Below are positions 1 to 19,042 of a DNA stretch of 64,000 bases, piece after piece. Source of the DNA: Protonemura montana (lineage: Eukaryota > Arthropoda > Insecta > Plecoptera > Nemouridae). The notes beneath the pieces are model-generated. The model worked only from the letters and a program-made list of their open reading frames with translations, was not told the origin of the DNA and ran no database searches. Within the stretch, counting starts at the first letter, position 1. Each line of letters starts with the position of its first letter. The position numbers were made by a program, and so were the translations under genes. The DNA lies in the NCBI GenBank assembly GCA_947568835.1, contig OX387603.1, positions 7,042,701 to 7,106,700 of the forward strand, given 5' to 3'.

Positions 1-595
1 GGAAAATTGGTCTTGGTGACTTGTCTGATAGGAGAGGTAGCTGTAGGTACACAACTTTGTGTCAAAGAAAGTAGCTGAGATTTTAGAATAATAGCAATTT
101 AGAGGCGTCAGAAATAGTTGATTGAAGAATCTATAAGAAAAAAAAAAATTTCGTTGATTAAAATTACTTGAAGAAATCACAAAAAAACAATACGAGTGGC
201 GATGAAAACTTAATAATGCAGGTTGAGCTAAAGCACTGTTTACTTCCAAAACGATTAACCGGCATCGCCACAGGTGCGATAAAACAGTGTTTCGTTGTCG
301 ATGTCCACCCGTGCAAATACAGTGCATTGTTGAACAGTCATACATTGTGTTGCTAGCGCGCGTCCGATCCGTAATGGTTGTAATCAGATGCAGATAGTCC
401 ATCGTGGTACGATTTACACGGGAGAAGGGAAAGTGCTCCGAAAGTTCTCAATCGGACGAGACATAGCAACGTGCTCGGACTGCGGAGACAATAACATGTT
501 TTTCACGTGATCGAAACACTCAACTGACGTCGCTTTAGAAATGAGAAGAGTTTCCAGCCAAGATCTCCATGGATCTACCTTTCTTTAGCAGGTGT

Positions 596-629
<34 letters not shown>

Positions 630-3600
630 CTGACCAATTTGATCGTGCTGTTGTTGTTGTGTATTACAATCTACATGGACCCCGGTACAATGCTCTCTTG
701 TGCAACAAGCAACCAATAACATTCGAATACATTGCTGAACAATCGATGAATTGTGCTATGTATAGTTATCGTCTATGAAATGTTCATTGCCGTGACTCGG
801 CGATATGTCGACTGTGATTTGTGCAATACACCTCTCAATCAATGGACTCTTCGGAATAATGATTTAAAAAAAAACATTTGTTAATGCCGAGAGAAATGCC
901 TGTTAGCAGTAATATACTGATTTAATTCAAAGAGTGTAAAATCGATTCTCAACCAAAGTCCATCGAGCATTGTCGTACTGTGCTGAAGAGACAAATAAAG
1001 GCAGTGAAGCCAAAAGATATTGAAATCTGTATTTGTCAAAATTTTCCTGCAATGTCTTTTTAGCGAGGAGATTTTCCTCCCCCTCCCGTGCGACACTTGC
1101 CCACGCATCCGAGCACGCGTCTGATGTCGACCATCATATCCAATCATCCGCACCATCGCTCGGCCTCACTGACCCGCGACAGGAGCAAATCCCCAGCGCA
1201 ACCCGGCGATCTCTCGACGCACTCCTGGGTTTCATCTTCTTGCACGGATGATAATGAGCACGTCGTGTCCATGGACCGTGTGAATGGTCGTCCGTTGACG
1301 CGATGTTTTCGGAAAAGCAGCAACAACGACAGGAAGTTGCTCGCGATGGCCAGCACAGAAGCTTCAGGTGCGTCCGCAGGCGTCCGCAGTCGCTCGGCAC
1401 GAGGCGTACGGTGCACTCGCAAGACGCAGCAGTTGCAGCCGTGCTAAATGGTTTGTCGGTGACATCGGTACAGGTCGTCAAGCAGCGATACGGTAGTCAA
1501 CGCAATACGTCGCATGTTCACGAACGGCAATCAACGAACGTGAGAAGCCAATCGTATGACGTGTGTGCTACTTTCAGGCCTTCTGAGTTATTAAACTTCG
1601 CGTTGGTCAGAGTTGATCGACAGCTCGTCGCAATAAGGCTCGTCGTCCCATCGCCGTGCGGCATGTGAACGTTGTTTTTGTGCCAAAATATACTAAAGAA
1701 TGAACTACATATTATTGCGTTTGTCTGGTGTTTTTATCACGTGTGAAATTGAAGTGAACGTAATTGAGCTCAAAGTTTCAAAACGTGTGTGCCGTGCACG
1801 TGTGAAATAGTAAGTGCGATCATTTCTGTGCGATGCTGAAATTTCAGAAATGAAAACGAGTGGTTTGGACTGTGTTTAGCGCGTGGTTTTGACTTGTGTG
1901 CTCGTGCGATCGCAAGGATGGACGGGGCACGCTCATGTCATATTGTCATCAGGAACGAGGTTGTCGAGGCTTCCAACTCGAACCTCTTTTATCGGACGCG
2001 TAGTCGGCGGCATGTCAAGAAGTTGCCTAAGGTATGCAGAGCGGTGTCCAAGAGAGCATCGATTCGAACCCAGGAGGACACCCCATGGCCATATTAATGG
2101 AGCCACTGACCTGTCCTCTGGTCATTTCTATGAGCTTTGAGCTCCTGTAGATTAATTGAAGTACAGACGAGCACAGAAGTTAGTGGCGACCGTCATGCAT
2201 GCCACACTCTATTTTTTAAATGAGTAATTGTCTGCAATATCACACAATTGCACGGAGGGAAATGTGTGTACCGGGTTTATATTGTTAATTCATAATAATT
2301 AGAGGTGTTATCGTTGTCATATCCTATGACAATTTTGTCCTTTTGTCAACATTCAGACTAAAAAATATAGACAAGTCGAGTTCAGGGAAATTGTATCGCT
2401 AGTTTAATTTAGATGTACACGGAAAATATACATCAAACAACAAGCTTTTTTTCTGCATCCTAAACATGAAGTTTACCATCCATAAAAATAATTGAATCCC
2501 GAAACGAATCGAAAGCAGCGGCTCGATCTAAAGAGTCGACTCACGCGTCGACGAGTCTCGCACGCTAAGTCCGAACACGGTGCCCCGGAGGCTGGATTGT
2601 GCAACATGAGGATTGCAGAGTGCAGTTTGCAATGTTGCACCATCACGAGGCGTAGGAGTGTGATGGCCGAAAACACAGCACGGGTCCAGACCGGCTGCCG
2701 TTGTAGAGTAGGTCATCGACTGTGAAACGTCTTATCCTTGGGCGCATCTCCCGTGTCAACGGATACGGAAATTACATACTATATTGCCCCCTCCCTAGTC
2801 CCTATCAGACGCGTGTTGAGGGAGCACGAAGGTTGGAGCATGTCGAAGAGCACGAGGACGCTTATGTAATTGTGCGAATTTTGTTACACCTCATTGCATT
2901 GGTATTGTCTCCGGTGATTTGTTTACCCTCCCAAGTTTTTCATTTTGTTTAAATTAACAGGAGAAAACTTTAGAGCAGCGGCCTTCGAGGTGCATGGTAG
3001 CTGGTTCATGGAATTTAGTTGCTTAAGAGCAAATTAATTGAGAATCGATATTTCTCTCGAAGGTGGCGTGTAAAAACATGTTTCATCTTCATGACTTTTC
3101 CAAGACTCGGTATTCCTACAGTCTAGCCCGCTAGAGAAGATAGCAGACCATGAGGACTGCCCCCGAAATTGCTAGCAACTTATGAATGAACTTGCAGTGA
3201 TTTAAGTGGCGTGATTTCAAAATACTTTTGTATTTGCAAAATAATTCCCAAGTCTGTTATAATTAGTAGAACAATTCTTAAAATAGCTCGAAAAAAATGA
3301 CGTCTTGGCACGACAAAAGCGTTAAAGGAAACTGACGGAAATTAGCGGAGATAATTTTTAGTGTTTTTAAAAATGACAGTTCGCCTACATGTCACCCCAA
3401 AACGACCAGTGGCGCCTCTGCCGGGATAGTATGTTCTCTCATTATTATTATTATTATTTATTTACATCTTACAAGCGCACATAGTGTACATTGGCAAGGA
3501 ACAGAGTCTAAACAAAGTGTGGCTAGGAATCGTGCACCACTCCCCAGAAAGCAAATCAAATCTTGCAGCGATATTCGTATGTGCAATGTAGAAAGACAGT

Positions 3601-5755
3601 CGTATGAGTTAATTATTTTTGCAATGTCTCTAATCATCTTGAAGAGATCGAATGCACTCGAAAAGACCCGTGTAAGATGACGATCGACCGCATCAGCGCA
3701 GCGAGCTCCTGTTGTTGCTGCTGTCCTCGTTAAAGCTGCCAAGCATCCAATAATTGACCATATTACAATCAGCTTTTTTACCCAATTTTTAAATGAGTGA
3801 AGAAAGCCCAGAAGCTAGTTATATCAGAGATGTGAACAAATTTTCTTTCATCTTTTACAATGATCACGATTTAGTGCACACGATTCTCTTATTTATGATC
3901 GTAAAAATTAGAAATGTTTTGGGCGATGCTGGGCCGGCTATTTCAAAACTCAAAACTGTGTCGAAGTTGTTAGAAAAATGTCAAAAGAGAGAGAAGATTG
4001 CATGTCAAATCTGTAAATCTAACGAGTCGTTACCACCTAGCGGCAGTTGCTTGATGAAATAATGTTTCCACTGAAAATTTGCTTCCTGCTGCACTAATTT
4101 CTTCGAGGTTTTCAAAAGCCTGTATTCATCACAATTATTGCTCAGTCGCTGATTGGCTTTGTCAATTATCACCTTCTCTTTAGAGCAAGGTGACTTAGTC
4201 AATGGGAATTTAACACAAGAAAATGCTCTAACGAGGCAAATCATCCGTTGCCCTGTTTTTTTTGGATGAGTCTCCGTCGAACACGACTGAGATTTGAACG
4301 CAGGAACAGGCACGACGCTTGCATGGTTCCCTACCCGACTGGCCGGTTCTGTCGGTTCCCGCTTCAGCCCCGAGTGCAGCACGAAAACTTTATTAGCAAC
4401 ACATGCGTGTAAAATGATCTCAAGTCACGTTCGCCATTAACGATACAACTCAATAAACCACCCGTTTGTAATACAGGTAACAAATTGATCCGTGAAGACT
4501 GAACAATATCTCGGTTGCAATACCATTTGGATAATGAAAGTATAAACAAATTGGTTGACCATAAGAAATCGCGGATGTACTTTTCTTGGTGGTGACTGTC
4601 AGTTTCCTGGAAATGGTTGACCATAGCCATTACAGGTATGCAATAGAAATAAAACCAGGAAACATTTATGTGTATGGATTTTATAAACTGTGGAGTCAAT
4701 TGTGATTAATGGCTGTAAAATGTAGAGCAAGCTGCTTTTAGTTCACTCCTATGATAAGTGATAACTCATGTAAACAATCTTTGCAGTAATTGATTAACGG
4801 CTTGGTGTAGGGCTACAATTTGCTTGAAGCAATCCGTGTAATTGCATGTTTGGAGTTAAAGCTCTGTGGCTAAATTGAATGATTTCTATCTGTCTACATT
4901 CTATAAAACGTATATATTTATATTACATCCTTTCGGGAATGCATGTATCCCTTACGCAACACCATCCATTCAAATTAATTATTTTATAGATTGCTTTTCG
5001 GTGGCCTTTGATCTCACTGTAAGATAACATTCAATAATAAGTTTGATATTTATTTTTCTATCACAAGGTAAGGAGTAACGAGTCATGAAGGCACTTGCCA
5101 CCGCTCGGCCAAAGAAATCGTCTGTGTCGACTGTTTGTACAAAGACACCGTTTCTCTCAAACAATCCGAGACGATCTCTTTACATTCCTTTCGAAATTCA
5201 CCTTGTAAACGACCTAGCGCTAAGTAAAAACAAATAAACACAGACGACAGGCTTTCTAAGGGGCTCGTACAAATGTCACCGGGAAGAATTGACAGCACCG
5301 ACCCTCGAGTGTGAGAATTTTGAACCCTTGTTTGCTGTTTTGCGGGCACAGATCTGTTTGCTCTGCATATATATTCTGCTGTAATTAGAGCAGATCTTGA
5401 TCTTCTACCTTTTTAAGAAGAGAGACAGTGTATTTAAAAACATTATTTGTAATTCTGATGTTTCCCCCTCGATTCGTAACATGTTTTACGATTGCCCAAG
5501 TAATTATCAAAATGTCAAAGGGTTACAAGATTCGCTGAAAAAGAGTCGATCATCTTTCGTACCAACGCCCTGCAATTTGGTGTAAGGTAATTGCTATTTG
5601 GAAAATGAGTGCCACTGCCAAGGTTGTACAGGAGTAGGACTCACGTGCTAAGAAAATCAGTATTATCTCCTGCAGAATTATCGTATTATAATGCTATGGT
5701 TGCATTTTAGTTTGCTGAGGAGCCATCTAATTGTTTGTGTTTTTGCTTGTTTCAG
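1..5755. other. Region without a recognised gene, 5' of the first NOSTRIN exon found
   Basis: No open reading frame here resembles a known protein. About 1030-1660 and 2490-2850 are CpG-rich and could hold a promoter or 5' untranslated exon of NOSTRIN, but nothing decides it. An ATG at 1918 opens 38 codons ending in AAG before a good donor (gtatgc) at 2032; its phase would join the NOSTRIN exon at 5756, yet the peptide does not look like the start of an F-BAR domain. A run of about 30 C lies at 598-627. Confidence 0.5.
3437..3760 (-). mobile_element. Possible 3' end of a non-LTR retrotransposon
   Basis: Read on the minus strand, this stretch ends in a TGTAAATAAATAAT tail followed by an (AAT)n microsatellite, at 3437-3465. 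Such tails are typical of LINE 3' ends. The upstream sequence has short broken open frames but no reverse transcriptase motif I can name, so the call rests mainly on the tail. Confidence 0.3.
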
Positions 5756-12273
<6,518 letters not shown>

Positions 12274-12620
12274 ACTGCGCCAAACCTTCGGCATTTTAAA
12301 AATGATAATGTCAGAAGAGAACGCCTAGAGATTTTACAGTGTCGCAAAGAAATGCTTGCCCAGCAACGCCTGCTGAATTGAAAACCCAAAAAAATCTGCT
12401 ATGCAGCTCAGCAGGGAGCCGAAGCCTTGGAAGGCTATGTACAAGAAAATAAATAACTAGTGTTTTGATGGGTGATGATCATATTGCACACCGACTGTAA
12501 AATTGTGTAATTTTGAGAGGTGAACCTCCAGAATCTGTTATAACAACAGTGCTGTTGTAAATTTGTGTAATCTATCAATATTATAGTTTATGTACCTACT
12601 TCTAATAAATAACAAATTTT
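12274..12620 (+). terminator. NOSTRIN 3' untranslated region with two poly(A) signals
   Basis: After the TGA at 12271-12273 there are AATAAA hexamers at 12448-12453 and 12604-12609, each followed by T- or GT-rich sequence. Either could end the transcript. The next 1.2 kb (12620-13887) holds nothing I can identify. Confidence 0.5.
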
Positions 12621-13887
12621 AAAATCTGCTTTTATTAATTATGTCAATTATTGAACAGAATTGAGTGAAATCCAATAGGTTTAATTAGATGACAATCATG
12701 AGATGATCAATTAGATTTTAATTTGGGAGCCTTGTCTGATGCAAATTGCAAATTATATGGGCGCAGACAAGATAAATCCGTGGATTACTTAATGAGCGTA
12801 GCAAGTTAAGTAAAATCTTTAATTACATGCTGATTTGAAAAAAATTGGCAGAGCACATTTCTGTGTTCTCAACTTAGACCTGCCATATTTTTTGAGAAAA
12901 ATGGGTCAAATAGTTAGGAACTATTCACAATTTACAAACATTTTCACATTTTTAAATGATTTTTTTTTACTTTATAAAGTGCAGACACATTATTGTTGAA
13001 ATTTACAGAAATAGTTTTCAAGACAACGGCAGTTTTCAGAGTTAGAGAAAACTTTTCGTTATTCCAAGACAATTTTCATAATAACAGTTTTAAAAATATG
13101 AACCAAAATTCAATTGACAGAAAATTTCAAAAGAAGCATACAGGGTCCCCTTTTCCAGAGAAAAATAAAGGATAAAAGAATTAAATAAACTACGCTCATC
13201 TACAGCGCAACTTAAATTGCGTTGCAGGACCCTAGATTTCAATATTGCTTGTAGAGGATATCCCCAACTAGTCTCACCCAACATGAGTGTAAAATAGTTG
13301 AACTGATAAAAATCTTGATCAGACCTTAAAATTAAATGGAAACTTTTTTAAGTTGATCAGATCCCTGATAATTGATAACCAATTTAACAACAAACCACCT
13401 TTCGAAGTTTTTATCTTAAATGCCTAAGTCTTCAGATCCTTTGCTACGGCTGTTAGTACAGAAAGTTTAGTATATCGTTTACGTTTCATGATTCAAAGTC
13501 TTGAATCGTCAGTTAATCATCACTTCGATGCACTTCTTGGTTACTGCTGAAGCTAATAGAGTTGGCAAACAAGCAAAACAAGCAGCAAAGATGCAGAAAC
13601 TGGGTGGTTTGCAAGGCTATTCACAATGGACTGTAAAGCTTTATTTTATCTTCATACATTGAACAGATAAGAACCTAATCAGATTTAATTAATTCTGCAA
13701 AATAGCCAGAAGAAAGCTTGCAAGTTATATGCAATATGAACTCATAAAAGATTATTTACAAATTCTTCAAACCACTGGTCCAACCACTGGTTTTATGCAG
13801 TAGGTAGCCAGAAGGTAAAACAAATAAATTGGCTCATGGATCATCATGCAAGTTGAGTGCCAGGAGGCTGGATATTTATTATGGTGA

Positions 13888-14041
13888 TGAAGGAAAGAAA
13901 GAAAACACAACTTACAGGAGAAGGAAATTGGCGTCGTATGGTGCCCTAATGAGACATATTTGGGATTTCCACAAATTTCTCAACAAGTGCACCACGCAAT
14001 GCGAATTTCCTTCTCCTGTAAGTTGAGCTTCCTCTCTTTCC
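13888..14041. mobile_element. Short inverted-repeat element (MITE) downstream of SPC25
   Basis: Arms of roughly 53 bp at 13888-13941 and 13990-14041 are reverse complements with few mismatches (shared core CTTACAGGAGAAGGAAATT). A related half-element lies at about 16690-16770 (GTGGTGCACTTGTTGAGAAAT). No coding capacity. It lies just past the SPC25 stop codon, where it could enter the 3' untranslated region. Confidence 0.6.
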
Positions 14042-14291
14042 TTGTTCACGGATTATCAATGTCATATTACATTCCTATTTAATACAAATATTACACTAAA
14101 AATTATTCACAAAATAGAAGATGCACATTTTATATAAATATGCGTCTAAATATATAAATATAAAGTTCAATAATATATTGGTTAATTTTCATATTAAGGT
14201 TCACATTATTGTGTACTATACAGTCCTTTTTTTCCATATTAGGGTAGGCAACATAAAAAGGAGGATTTGAAGTTAACGTGGATCCTGAAAT

Positions 14292-16175
14292 TTAAATGAA
14301 TTTGGCTCTGAGGCTCAGGTACTGTTTTCGTACATGATACAAGAATCCTTGAATATCTCCTGTGCGGGCAAGTTTCTTGGCAATTTCCGGCTGGCTAGGA
14401 AGTTTCGGGCTCATTTCTTCAACTGAAAAACAAACAAGGATGGGTTATTATTTACAGAAACTTACGTTTCTGCAATTCTACAAAAAAATACTTCCAGCAA
14501 CTTCCTAAAAGCCTATTCCCACGGTAGAGTCGAGCATTTAAGTTAGCGATAACCTATTTATGCTAAATTACACTAAAGCATTAAGATAATTCACAATATC
14601 ATGGTACAACCTTGCTATCAATTCACTATAACCCAATTCACACAGTAGTTTCGTGTTAGCAAATCAGCGAACTGCTGACAGCTGGCAATCAATAGACAGC
14701 AGGAACATTGTAGCATAAATGGACTAAATTCAGATTCATTCACAAAAGAAACCTGTAGAGGTTAAGAAAAGCAATGAGGCCAATGCTAAGGAATGGAGGC
14801 ATTTATTCGGGACTAAGACAACGTCGGTATTTCCAACACAGACCCTAGTACCATAGACAAATTCCTAACGGCAAGGCTGACAATGGTAGAACTAACTCTA
14901 GGACCGTAGACAATGACATTCATCTCAAATAAGATGACAATGGCATTGACCTCCAAACATAGTAAATCATGTAAAAAGATGTAAAAAGGCGGTGTAACAC
15001 CAAGAGGGGGATATGTCAGCGCCGCCATCTCGCTTGTGGTACATTGGCTTCCTTCAATTGGAACTGCATTAGTATGACACATTCTTTAGACTTTGAATAA
15101 ATGTAACTGTGTGAATACACCGTATAGTGTACACTGTTCTGCCGTGGGTCGAGTCAGTAATTGAGTCAGAGAGTAGTATTCCAGCACGTGGCCCACCTGG
15201 CAGACCCATGATAATAGGGATTCAGTATACCTATTGGCAGTACGGTAGCATGTCTCCCTCAGTGTGAGTACCAGATACTTGGAATATTGAGGCAAATTTT
15301 TTTTGAATCCATACTAAGTGTGACCTTGGAAAGCAACCATCAAGCAGGATCTATTGATTTATATACGCGGTGCATTACATTTTGCTTATCATTCGCAAAC
15401 AATGTTGGGTCGAACATACAAGTTGTTTACCATATATTACTTACCATACCCAATTACCAGCCAAAAATATCAAACTTTACTTTCAGAACAAGAAAAGATA
15501 TCTAGCCAGATAAAATTCTACTTACCAGTCCAAGTATTATTCTCAGTGTTCCATTTTATTGTAACAAAGTACTCGTAGGACACCTTTTTTTCCGAGGAAA
15601 AAAATGCAATAATGAATGTGTCATCGTTTGGATTATCTAGCTCAATGTAGCACTCCAAGCGGTCTTTGAAGTAGCCATTTGCCATAACCAAAGCGTTTTG
15701 TTGATCTCGAAGTGTTGTATGGAAACGTTCAAAATCTTTGGAAAAAAGTAGGAATTGGAAATAATGACACACACTTAAATTAAGAAATTGTTGCTAACTA
15801 AGCATCTTAAAAAAAAAATCAATTAAAAGCAAGTCCTTTACCTTCTGATAACTTTTTCTTCTGCTCCTCCAAACTTTTAGTTTCATTCATGATTCGTGTG
15901 ACTGCTGACTTCCGCTCAATAATCTTTTGGTTTAATTTAACTGCTTCAGTCTCTTGCCATAAAACTTTTAACTTGTTTTGAGCAATTATTTTTTCTACGG
16001 ACACAATTTTGTTTCTTTTATTTCCTATGAATTCTTCAACTTTCCGATCTCTGGCTGCTGCCAACTGAAGTGCGCTTTGAAGTATTTCTGAACTCTGGAT
16101 GCACATTCTGTGTTTATCTTGCACAAGTGAATCAAGCCATTGCGTTGAACCCATTTCACAGAACTCTGCCGGCAT
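14292..16175 (-). CDS. SPC25: SPC25, NDC80-complex kinetochore subunit
   Basis: SPC25 pairs with SPC24 to anchor the NDC80 complex to the inner kinetochore. Three exons: 15842-16175, 15526-15735 and 14292-14422, 675 nt or 224 residues, the same length as human SPC25. Residues 1 to about 110 are charged and heptad-like (coiled coil). Residues 110-224 form the globular RWD-type domain, with YFKDRLECYIELDNPND, FFSSEKKVSYEYFVTIKW and, in the last exon, TGDIQGFLYHVRKQY, which closely follows the family's C terminus. Junction phases agree. The start chosen is the ATG at 16175; an in-frame ATG at 16154 is possible, and no ATG lies upstream before a stop. Convergent with NOSTRIN, as in human. Confidence 0.88.
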
Positions 16176-16767
16176 ATTGGCCCCCTTATCTGACAAATTC
16201 GCCTCAGAATATAATTGACAGTCAGTCGCTAATAAACAGCATAATAATCATAGACGGTTTATAGAAATGCAACAACCGACTGAGCTACCTTCAAACTGCT
16301 CAATCTCATAAACATCACAAGCAGAACACTAACCTCAGATCTTGTTCATTTCGCGCCAAAGTCAATCATCTCGGCGCAGGCGTCAGTTCTGTTTTTGGCG
16401 TGCATTTTGAAATCTTGAAACAAATTTTACAATGGACTTCTAAAGAATTTCTGGCTGTTGTTTGCTCGGAAGAGAAATACTTCGTGGTTCAAGAATGATT
16501 GCCACAGAGACAAACAATTGTATCGATTTATTTACAATATGCTTTCTTAAAAATATATATTTACAAGTCATATTAAATCAATGCATTTTCATTATTAAAA
16601 AACTGAAGATTATTTTCTTAATTGTAGTATTTTTTTTCACACATCTTGTAGACCTGTTTGCAGTTATTTTCACATTATCTGATCAAATGTTCATTGTGGT
16701 GAAGAAGAAAAGAGAGAAGGAGCGCAATATATCTGAGAACATTGGCGTCGCGTGGTGCACTTGTTGA

Positions 16768-16917
16768 GAAATGTATAGAATTCAAGAGAATTTTGATGTT
16801 TTGGCATGTTGCCTGTGTCATAGTTAGAGATGTTCTATCATCTCTTTGTTATCATCTCTAACATTTACAAAGGCAATACACCAAAATGTCAAAATTCTTG
16901 GAAATTCTAGAAATTTC
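16768..16917. repeat. Perfectly folding inverted repeat (foldback MITE)
   Basis: Arms of about 64 bp pair around a short loop (loop edges TTAGAGATG and CATCTCTAA). The left flank (16690-16767) shares sequence with the MITE at 13888-14041, so the two belong to one family. Nothing else was recognised between SPC25 and ZSWIM7 (16176-17519) except the G tract at 17054. Confidence 0.6.
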
Positions 16918-17053
16918 TTACACTAACAAATGTACTCTAGTTTGCACTAGAGGTGGCCGAATGACGTGAGTCCGCGCTGATTTCTACGAGCTGGTTTGAC
17001 CATTGCGATAATTTTCTTTATATAGCTAGTTTACAGATAAGATGGTTTGGTAA

Positions 17054-17085
17054 GGGGGGGCGGGGGGGGGGGGGGGGGGGGGGGG
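17054..17085. repeat. Poly-G tract
   Basis: Thirty-one G in 32 bases, broken by one C at 17061, between SPC25 and ZSWIM7. Potential G-quadruplex on the plus strand. Confidence 0.85.
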
Positions 17086-17519
17086 TTCAGAATAATTGGA
17101 GGGTGAGCCCCGCAAACAAAGTTCTGACACTGCTAAAAGGTTATGAATTGATTCTCACACAAAGATGTAATTTTTGGTATAATTGCCTAGGTAGATTTGC
17201 AAATAGTATTATTAAACAAGATTTCATTGTTTACCGCAAACTGCCATAGGTGACACCCATGGTTATGGCTCCATGTTTAAAATTGTGTGAAATTGTGTTG
17301 TGCGTGACCGTGAATGACTAAAAAAAGACGTGCGTTATTGTGCGTGGCAAAAAATAATTTTCGTGTGTCGACCCGGCGTGAATGGATTTTTACTCTTGCT
17401 ACCAACTCTAGTTTGCACCACCCACAGCCAATTTTCTTCTTTGGTCCTCTATCTTATTTCATCACCAAAACAAATACCTAGCCCAAAGAATCTAGCCTCT
17501 TGGCACCCTATTTGCATGT

Positions 17520-18514
17520 TCAAATATTCCTAATGTTTGCAGCAGTACAAAGAATATTAGACATTTCTTCACCTGTCACTATAACTTCTCGTGATTTACC
17601 CATTATTGCAGAAAGCCGAGCAACCAAAATATGTTTACACGTAATTTTAGTCCTAGTGCCAAGTACATAATGCCTATAAGCTGGACACGGACAATAGTTA
17701 ACTCTGGGAAAGAAGGTGTACATCGTCCCGGAGCTTCCAGACACCTGAAATATGAAAATAAATTAACTCAAAATAGCACAAGGAATACAAAAACGCCAAC
17801 AAAAAGGATTAGCCGAAAAGGATTAGCCGTGCGGTAGGGTAGTGCACCACATTATTACCCATTTTTTAGTTGGATGCCCAGAAAGCCAAGAGGTTGATTT
17901 TCCAATGTTAATGTAATACATATTGACATGTGAGCAATGTGATCTAGCTTGGCAAAATATTTTGTTCACGGTAAGCTCATTGCCTGCCATCAGGTACAGT
18001 GGTATCAGAAGAATACTAGGTTATTTAGACCAAATCTGGACTAATATTCTTTACTTATTGGTCTTGCTGTTACATGTGGTGCTAATTTTTATATTTAATG
18101 ATGCCAGTACCAAACTGACACATGGTATAATGATAACTGTCAACAGGTAGTATCATAGGTAGTATCAGTGAATGCCATGTGTGATCATGTTTTACTACAT
18201 CAAACCTGTATAAGTCTCCGATTTCCTCCTTGGATTTGTAAATGTGTCACATTGTTTAAATCTAGCAGTTCTAGCGCCTGTTCCATCGATGATCCATAGA
18301 CCGAATGTAAAGCGATCAAGTTCTCGTCAGTTACTAATGGGAAACATCAAACAATTTTAGGTTAGTTTGTAACACAATAAATTAGTAATACCTGTATTTG
18401 CCAAAAAATATACTAACAAACACTTCCTTCTTTATGCTTTTGTTCGATTTCTTTTAAAAATGCATCAGAAATGTTAGGAATCATTGACAGTTTCAAATTA
18501 TTAGCTTTTTCCAT
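17520..18514 (-). CDS. ZSWIM7: ZSWIM7 (SWS1), SWIM zinc-finger recombination protein
   Basis: SWS1 partners SWSAP1 in the Shu-type complex that assists RAD51 filament assembly in homologous recombination. Three exons: 18424-18514, 18206-18333 and 17520-17744, 444 nt or 147 residues (human 140). Exon 2 carries LHSVYGSSMEQALELLD, matching the conserved FLFGSSATQALDLVD region. Exon 3 carries the SWIM zinc finger CxCx(n)CxH: NYCPCPAYRHYVLGTR then CKHILVARLS, with all ligands present (C, C, C, H). The first donor (gaaggaa|gtgttt) is weak but gives a matching phase. ATG at 18514 is the first methionine. The protein ends IRNI. Confidence 0.85.
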
Positions 18515-19042
18515 TGGTGCAGTATACTTACTGCTAGGTACTGGTTGAAACAGTGCTAGAAGTCTTGGACAATTTGACAATTTGAATGTGGATTTAAAAC
18601 TAGGACTATTTTACCATATGGACTGAAAGTTTTTTAAACCATTATTTTTTCAGGGATCAAATAATTTTTCCTTTTTGGTTTTTTCAGGCTGCCATGTGCC
18701 ACTTAGTGAAAAAAAAGTTAATATTCCGGTGCTTACAACTCTAGATTTTCAGGCACACTTGGCTTATACCATTAGATTTAGAATATAGATGGTGCTATTC
18801 TATGCTAATCTCACAGATTCGTTTTATTCTATGCTTATGCTTTCCTCATGCATCCTAGCCTACTGCAGACAAAATTCAAAGTGGCCACTGTACTCTTGCT
18901 AGATGTTTGTGTGCAAACAAATTACAGCTGACATGAATCTATGCCGTCCAATAAATTGTTGTACAAATTTGGGGAAAACACACAATTATCAGAAAAATAA
19001 AGGTGTATTCTGTTGGTTCTCAAAACTCTACAGTCCAAACAT
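18515..19042. other. Intergenic region between ZSWIM7 and eIF4G paralogue A
   Basis: AT-rich and without a supported gene. A TTTATT (AATAAA on the minus strand) near 18824 lies about 215 bp past the stop of gene A and could be its poly(A) signal. Confidence 0.4.

Noticed and set aside
1880-2031. First coding exon of NOSTRIN
   Set aside because: The ATG-to-donor stretch has a compatible phase, but its peptide (MDGARSCHIVIRNEV...) does not resemble an F-BAR start, and the donor is 3.7 kb away.
2040-2090. Possible tRNA gene (sequence like a reversed B box, GATTCGAACCC)
   Set aside because: Only a 40-nt hairpin (GGTGTCC/GGACACC) is present; there is no A box, anticodon arm or cloverleaf.
4005-4699. 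Two minus-strand open frames of over 110 codons
   Set aside because: No recognisable motif, no splice context; consistent with chance in AT-rich DNA.
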